NCBI GenBank assembly: GCA_916613615.1
Contig: OU744730.1
Coordinates: 4,681,582-4,745,581, forward strand
Source: Steromphala cineraria
Lineage: Eukaryota; Mollusca; Gastropoda; Trochida; Trochidae
DNA: 64,000 nucleotides
Direction of reading: 5' to 3'
Numbering within the stretch: position 1 is the stretch's first letter; every line of letters starts with the position of its first letter. Made by a program: the position numbers and the translations under genes. The notes below the pieces were generated by a model. It worked only from the letters and a program-made list of their open reading frames with translations. It searched no databases and was not told the DNA's origin. Positions 57,391 through 64,000 of the stretch are shown here, piece after piece.

Positions 57391-57490
57391 TAACTCAAAC
57401 TCAAACTCTTTTATTCTAAAAAAACCACGCTTAGTGGTACAAGAGATACAGTAACAATTATACATTATAAACAAAAGCAAGATATCCGGC
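57391..57490 (-). other. Possible retroelement 3' tail, minus strand
   Basis: On the minus strand the segment reads ...CTCTTGTACCACTAAGCG, TGGTTTTTTTAGAATAAAAG, then (AGTTTG)n, as expected for a retroposon ending in a short repeat. No coding part adjoins it. Confidence 0.3.
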
Positions 57491-58384
57491 TAAAATATAC
57501 ATTTTCATACATACAAATTCCAAATTGTTATCATTCAGTTATGGGTTTTAATAACTTTATCAATAACATTGAGATAACGAGATAGATTTTTTAAATGTAC
57601 AAAAGTTAGGTTAACATAAGTAAAACATATGTGGTAAGAGAATGAGACATTTCGTGTTTGTGATTACGATTTTCATATCTAATTGTACATTTCATTTTCA
57701 TATGAATAAATTATCATTCTTATTTCTTTATTTCTTCGTTCATTGATTTTCTTACTTCATTAGGTTATTTGTTACGCATTACCGTATCAACAAATCAGCG
57801 ACAGTTGTCAAATCAAGCATCTTTTTTCTCAATCTAAGTTGGAATTTAGGGAGCTTAGGGAATTTGAATTATGAAACATTACGTCTAAAACGCTGTAAAT
57901 GTAGTATTCTATTCACTCACGATTAACAGGTTACAAATTATATTCCGTTTCCCAAAATTAAAGGTGAAGTTGATTATTAACAAACACCTTGCTCTTATTG
58001 TCAACGTCATCTCAGTGACGTCATAAAATGCCTACATGTATGTCACATGTCGGTTTTTTCGGTATGCTTATATGCACAAGGAGATTATGTATAGGTGACA
58101 CTAAAGCCAACCAAACTCGACTCTTCGACCTAGAGGATATTATATAAATGTTTATAACCTTTTATGTTAAAGACACATGTACCGGGATATTAGTATTTAC
58201 CGAACAAGAACGAGTGTTATACTGATATTAAGGCACGAGTGTCGTAAACACTGTATTTTAATGAACACGAATATGATATTCTTATTACCGTTGTCGTGAA
58301 ATTAGAAGTGATAAGAAGTGGTATGCTACCTTAAGGCATTACGCCCTTGTAGGTTATGAAATATAATATGTCACCATTTTCTCA

Positions 58385-58497
58385 CACTTTGATTGCATCC
58401 AATCAGGCTTTTCCCTATCTAGGCACAACCTCGGCTTATTAAAACAGAGTTTGGATCAACATTTAATGATTTGATCTACATCTGTGGGAAGAGAATA
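58385..58497. mobile_element. Family-2 MITE fragment
   Basis: Only the right part remains: GATTGCATCCAATCAGGC, then AACAGAGTTTGGATCAACA and TGATCTACATCTGTGGG, ending AAGAGAATAC. Confidence 0.7.
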
Positions 58498-59307
58498 CAT
58501 GTTACTGATAATGTCACATTTCCATTCAACGTTGACACATGGCCTAACATTATCCACTCAGTAACGTGATTGTTACGTTCAAAAGGCTTGTCACCGATTC
58601 AACAACTTGAAAAGGTTTAATAAAACGTTTTGTATTATCCTCTGGTCAATATATGTTTAAATTTACTACAGAAACAAGAATAAAATGACTTGAATGCATA
58701 ATTGAAAATATATTACAAATCAAAGAAGTGATGGTTCAAAGTTTAAAACATATCTTTAAGTTAATGTTCTCGGCTTACAATGCAATAGATTACCGGGCAG
58801 GCTGGTTCGAAAACAAAATGGTCAATAACATAGCCCACAATACCATGCGGTTACTTTAACTAACCCGGAAGCAAATGGGAAATCATGAAGAAGCTAGTGG
58901 AGAGCTTTGTCTTTGTCTTGAAAACATTGGTTTGTAACATGTGACATGCAAATAAAGGTAAGATACTGTAGTGAGTGTTGAATGTTTCCATGCCTTGGAT
59001 TTCCTGCTAGGGTGTTAGCATGAGCAGGCAAACTGACCTCAAACTGACCTCAAGTCAGACTGACCGACCGTGTAGAGTGAGTCACATTAGTTTAACTTGG
59101 CTACCGGCTGAACATGTTAATTCATGTGTTAAATGTTTTCACTAAAAGGTGGCTTTTGTCACTTGTTAAATCTAGCATCAGTGATTTCTGAAAATACTGT
59201 TTTTCTGATTGTACTTTTATATGATATATGCCTTGTACAGCAGTTTCGTCGTCAGGATATAACGAACCATCATTAACAGAATTTCTGCTTTAAATCGTAA
59301 CTTATCT

Positions 59308-59671
59308 TTAAAGGGGCAGTAGCACGTTTTTAGGGGGAATATAAGGTGATGTCAGGAAAATGAAAATTAATGATTCCAATTGAAAGACAATGTATTTAAA
59401 CTAAATGGAGCAGTAATAAATCAAATATATAATGTAAAGTTTAACCTTGCCATTCCTTTTTCTTACACAAAATGAATTAAAGGTGTTAAAAAAAAATGGC
59501 CGCCAATGGATTTTATGTGAATCTCCATACTTTGTCCTCTGACTGTGGATAATTGATTTGTGTTACAAGATTTTTGACACCATCAAAATAATACATTTAG
59601 CATTAACGTACAATTATCAGTGACAAATTTGAAATATATTTTTTTCAAAAAACGTGCTACTGCCCCTTTAA
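59308..59671 (+). mobile_element. Family-1 MITE, copy 10
   Basis: Full-length, forward, TTAA-flanked, downstream of the transporter gene. Confidence 0.9.
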
Positions 59672-59938
59672 TATGTGTAGAAATATGTCAGGAGCAGAAT
59701 AGGTTAGAGTCTTATTTTATAGTATCTAATCCTCACCCTTTAAAGACAATAAACACTTCATCATACTTAAACGATGTACATTGTTTTCCAGTAATTTACA
59801 AAAAGTACACATTTTGCATTTTGCATTATATGCCAATGAGTGTTATTCCAAAACTGTTAACATTCACTAAACATAATAAGTTTACATACAATGATATACA
59901 TAATAGTTGATTTGTTGGGGCCACGATGTCTGTATGTT

Positions 59939-60262
59939 TTAAAGGGACAGTAGCACGTTTTAGGGGCAATCTATTTTTGATGTCAGGAAAATAAAAATAA
60001 TGGTTCCAATTGAAAGACAATGTATCTAAACTAAATGAAGCAGTAATAATTAAAAAAATATTATGTAAAGTTTAGCCATGCGATTACCTTCTCTTACACA
60101 AAAGGTCTTCTCCAATTGACTTTTTGTGAATCTTTATTATTTGTTTTCTGACTGTGGATAATTAGATGTGTAATGAGATTTTTGAAACTATAACAATAAT
60201 ACATTTAGCATTAACGTTTCAGTGTAAAATTTTATATATATATTTTTTAAATGTGCTTCATA
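59939..60262 (+). mobile_element. Family-1 MITE, copy 11 (right end lost)
   Basis: The left end TTAAAGGGACAGTAGCACG is clear. The body is deleted in the middle and the right terminus has decayed (AAATGTGCTTCATAG), so the end coordinate is approximate. Confidence 0.75.
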
Positions 60263-60277
60263 GAGAATTCTAAACGA

Positions 60278-60395
60278 ATGGTAATGTGATTACCTTTTAA
60301 GCAACGGGTCTATAGAATTGGTATAAGACGAACGAAAGTGAGTTTGATACCACATTCTATTCACGAGTTGCTTAAAAATGTTATCACATTACCAT
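60278..60395. repeat. Imperfect inverted repeat of 118 bp
   Basis: ATGGTAATGTGAT...TTTTAAGCAAC at the left against GTTGCTTAAAAATG...ATCACATTACCAT at the right. It adjoins the decayed right end of family-1 MITE copy 11. Confidence 0.75.
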
Positions 60396-61102
60396 GAGTG
60401 TATTATTTTATCTATTACTCAACCCTCAATGTCAATATTTATGTAAATAAATCAAAACAAGAATCAGCTGACAATCGGGAAACCGGCTTATGAATCCAAT
60501 GATAAATAGTTCGCTATTTTTTGGATGTCAAACGCCTATAAACATGATACAAATGAAATTCGTGAAAAATATTTCATTATCAAAAGATGCATTGATAAAA
60601 TAAACACTAAGAAGCACTAAGATGTCAACACATCATGCTCTCGCAACGTTACGTCATCAGATCGCCAGGTGACGTCATCGGAATGTGTCCTGTTTCTAGG
60701 TCACGTTATTTTGTTTTGCAAACTTGGCGAACATTGTCAACGGCAGAGGGTTGATTGATTGATTACATTGACATGAGTTGACATGTTGATAAGAACCGGG
60801 TGATTGAACTTGGGAAAAGGTAGTTACATGATAGGGGACATGTTCGGATTGTGTGCTTGTGGAGGAGAAAGCGACGGTTTGGGTGGCAATGAAGCAAGTA
60901 AACAGTCGAAGCGCAGAATTAAGCTGGACAAGTGTAGTGATCAAACGAATGATAAAGATATTTGTGATGTTAAGCAAAAAGATAATACATCTAAAATGTA
61001 AAAATACTAAAAAGATAATATTATTTCACTTAACTTAACATTTTGTTGAGAATGTAAAATTTGACAGTCGCCACTTATAAGTCACGTGATTGCACAAGTT
61101 AT

Positions 61103-61239
61103 AGATATACCCACACTTCCCTCGGTGTATCGGTCAATAACCTCCTGTTTGAATCGTGGATCTCCGAAGTGTAGCCGAGGAACCACGATTCAAACAGGAG
61201 GTTATTGACCGATACACCGAGGGAAGTGTTGGTATATCT
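61103..61239. repeat. Near-perfect 137-bp palindrome
   Basis: Arms of about 57 bases (AGATATACCCACACTTCCC..., GTGTATCGGTCAATAACC, TTTGAATCGTGG), with one or two mismatches, around a 23-base spacer. Transposon-like fold-back, no family relative seen in the window. Reading frames across it are chance. Confidence 0.85.
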
Positions 61240-63660
61240 GACTTATACCCCACTCTGGTCGAGTCATATTTGATGAAAAAGATCATTCCATTATTCTGTA
61301 AGTATACAGCTCTTGACCTAACTAGATCAATAGAATATTAACAACATGTATATATATATATATATATTTGAATAAGGAGAGTTGGTTTCTCACGTGAAGA
61401 AAGGTTGTATATAAGAAAGAGTAAACATCAGATGGTTCGGACTGGATCAATCTTCTTTAATACGATGAATTCATTTCGACCATTATGTGGGTCTTGTCAA
61501 GTATGATTACAAATGGAAGGTAACATGTACTTATACAGGAACAAAATAATAAATCAATTCATATAACACATAGTTGTGTGCTCAGATTGACAGTTAAGAA
61601 ATCAGTCATGTGTTGTCAATCACGTAATGATTGCCCCAAGCACTAATTGCCGGGTGCAGTTTGAATACAATAGAGTCAGTCAGCAATGACGAATCCGTGT
61701 TGTCTTATCAATCACTTGATGGTCAGAGAGGTGTAATTAAACAAGCATGCTAATATATCACAATGGTAATCACTTCCTCATGTGAGCTAACTGTTCATGT
61801 CCCACTGTTTAGTGTTGGAGAATATTTTTTTATAAAGGTTGAAAAGACTTGTTATCAAGTCGAAATGCGACGCATCCAGTCATCATTAAAATGATACCTA
61901 CAGCAAGTGTCGTCTGAAGTATTTTTTTCATCATATTTACATTTACTTCACGTGAGACTTCGTTATCTTTTTACCTTTATATATATAGAACATAGAAACA
62001 ACATAAAGGTCCCTGGTTCGATTCCCACCATCTTTGATTATAATTCTAAACAATTTTAATTTTACCAGTCCATTTATTTGCCAACGTTGAAGATCTCTTC
62101 TCCTGACTAAGTGTTGGTGTATTAGAAAAGTAGAGGTGTATCAGTGGATAACCTACAGTTACAACATAGAAAGTAGAGGTATATCCGTCAATACACCTAC
62201 AGTTAGAACAAAGGAAACCATAGCAACGAGACCGGAAGTGGAGTATGATGTCATGTGACTTTCGAAAGTAGTTCCGTTTCTTTGCACGAGATGGTAACAC
62301 ATATATGTGTTACCAACTCATTGTTATCTAATGAGTAATCTCACCACGGTTGAGTAATAATGTTCCTTAAAAACATTTATGTACAACTGTTAACCACTGG
62401 CAACATTCGCAACTGTAACCATCCGAATTAACCAGTATTACTTTTAAATATATAATTTCAAATTGCATCTTCTTTCACTGGAGACAATAAGGATATATAT
62501 CTTTATCAAAATAAAGATTGAAAAAACCGAGGTATACTGTCCAAATATTTGCGGAAGACTCATGAAGTATGCACCAACTCTAAATGTTTGCAGCTAGTAA
62601 ATAAACCATTTCGTTTGAATTGAATTTGTTTCTTTTGTTCATACCCTTACGCAAACCGACCTGGGCTGATTTGTAACTTTCAATGTTTTGGGGAAAATTG
62701 GTTTAATGTTGGAAGTAAGGGATTTTTATGACACATTATTGGTTTCTTCGTGTTCTGAATATCTTCATGAGGTAATTTTGGTTATTTGAAACAAGTGTTG
62801 TGTAACCTGTGAAAGTTATTCAATGAGTGTTGTGTAACCAAAACAGGTTATTCAACGATAATGACGTCATAATTCCGTACTACTTTTGCAATCAGCTGAT
62901 CGGGTGCAACCGAACCTCCTCAGATCAACATATTTTTCCCCATTTTCGTATTTTCCCTCAAAATAGAATTGCATCATAACAAAGATATATATGCAAAATT
63001 ATCAAACCAATAATCGCGTTCCAATCTCGGCTCTTACATCCTTTGAGTTTCTTTTGCGTGGCAAATATCATTATTGCTTCGGTGTAAAATAGAAAAATAT
63101 AATTTATCGTAAAAACGGCATAATATGTATAAACTCCTCTAAACATTATGTAACAATTTTAAAAAACATGATATGGTTCCTATGCATGATCAGTTTGAGA
63201 CAGTTGAAAAATTTAATGAATGTATGTCGAATCAAAAGGTCATTATTCAACACACATATCATGAATATTGATAACGATGATAGTCCGTGTGCAGAATATT
63301 GACACAAAAACAAGAGATACTTAATGCCTCCTAATGATTTCACTATTTAAACATTTTTTGTATTGTCACATTCAATAATATTTGCGTTAGCATTGACCAC
63401 ACTGTCATTCATCCTTGGAATCCAAAGGTAAATCGTTTCCTTTTACATTAAGCCATCTCCAAATTCTGCAATTATCAAATATATGTTTAAATCTTTTTCG
63501 TCAAATCAACATTGTATCTTAAACACTTGACCATTTAGATATGTCAATATGACAAACGTAAGTATTTTTAACATTAGTTACATAAAAATGTGTTATCTGG
63601 TTGGCATTGCGATTTTTGATATCAAGCGGGAAGTTACATGTATACTGACGACACCGAGGT

Positions 63661-64000
63661 TTAAAGGGGCAGTATCACGTTTTATGATAATTTTATATTG
63701 CAAAGTTTTCACCGATTATTGTACGTTAATGCTAAATGTATTATTTTGATAGTGTCCAAAATATCATAACACAAATCAATTATCCATAGTCAGAGGACAA
63801 CGTATGAAGATTTACGTAAAATCCATGGTCGGCCATTTTGTGTGAACACCTTTTATTCATTTTATGTTAGAAAAAGGAATCGCATGGCTTAACTTTACAT
63901 TATATATTTGAATTATTAATGCTCCATTTAGTTAAAAGGCATTGTCTTTCAATTGGAACCATTAATTTTCATTTTCCTGACATCACCTTATATTCCCTAA
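63661..64000 (-). mobile_element. Family-1 MITE, copy 12, cut by the window edge
   Basis: Left TTAA and AGGGGCAGTATCACG, reverse orientation. It runs to CATCACCTTATATTCCC at the last base, so roughly 25 bases are missing. Confidence 0.88.

Larger units (their letters stand above)
57491..63660. other. Downstream intergenic DNA
   Basis: Holds the MITE copies and palindromes listed separately. No exon of a further gene is recognised. Short palindromes such as GGTAACACATATATGTGTTACC (about 62291) and an (AT)n run near 61352 are present. Confidence 0.45.

Noticed and set aside
62006..62036. tRNA T-arm-like CTGGTTCGATTCCCACC
   Set aside because: No box A, acceptor stem or anticodon arm can be built from the 70 bases upstream.

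Overview
The window is eukaryotic: coding sequence is split by GT..AG introns, there are no operons, and AT-rich spacer is filled with MITEs, minisatellites and a poly(A)-tailed LINE. The repeat types point to a lophotrochozoan, most likely a mollusc: tandem arrays of about 150-170 bp ending in a GC-rich hairpin, dispersed elements starting with (GTGA)n, and tRNA-derived SINEs. I cannot name the species. No bacterial, CRISPR or rRNA features are present.

One protein-coding gene is readable, on the + strand from about 22.5 to 56.5 kb. It encodes a Na+/Cl- dependent neurotransmitter/amino-acid transporter of the SLC6 family. Twelve downstream exons (39023-56523) join in frame to a first exon that exists in three tandem copies (1A 22579-22792, 1B 28147-28351, 1C 33847-34051). 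Each copy has its own ATG, leader and phase-1 splice donor. Any one of them gives a full-length 12-TM protein: 635 aa with 1A, 632 aa with 1B or 1C. TM6 (WGG) and the C-terminal half resemble the glycine/neutral amino-acid branch most. Because the copied exon encodes TM1, the choice of first exon swaps two residues beside the substrate/Na1 site (Tyr-Cys in 1A, Leu-Ser in 1B and 1C). Two otherwise highly conserved pocket residues are also changed, in TM3 (Tyr to Phe) and TM7 (Asn to Ser, followed by Glu).

Layout. 1-22.4 kb: non-coding upstream DNA with minisatellites (4.95-5.33, 6.34-7.21, 16.06-16.95, 17.7-18.75 kb), a few MITEs, a tandem-array element (20.6-21.8 kb), and a repeat-poor 11-15.5 kb interval that may be regulatory. 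22.5-35.6 kb: the three first exons. 1B and 1C lie in two copies of a segmental duplication (about 26.5-31.9 and 32.0-35.6 kb) that carry different transposon insertions, so each serves as the empty-site reference for the other. 35.65-36.11 kb: a trinucleotide microsatellite. 39.0-56.5 kb: the shared exons, with many insertions close to splice sites, partial exon duplications, a 5'-truncated LINE and a 1.3 kb fold-back complex. 56.7-64 kb: hairpins just after the stop codon, then MITE-rich spacer.

Two MITE families dominate. Family 1 (12 copies, about 360 bp) has TTAA target duplications, as in piggyBac-type elements. Family 2 (about 350 bp, CATTCTCTCC ends) has 9-bp target duplications, as in Mutator-type elements. 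Family 2 copies sit immediately downstream of four splice donors of the transporter gene.
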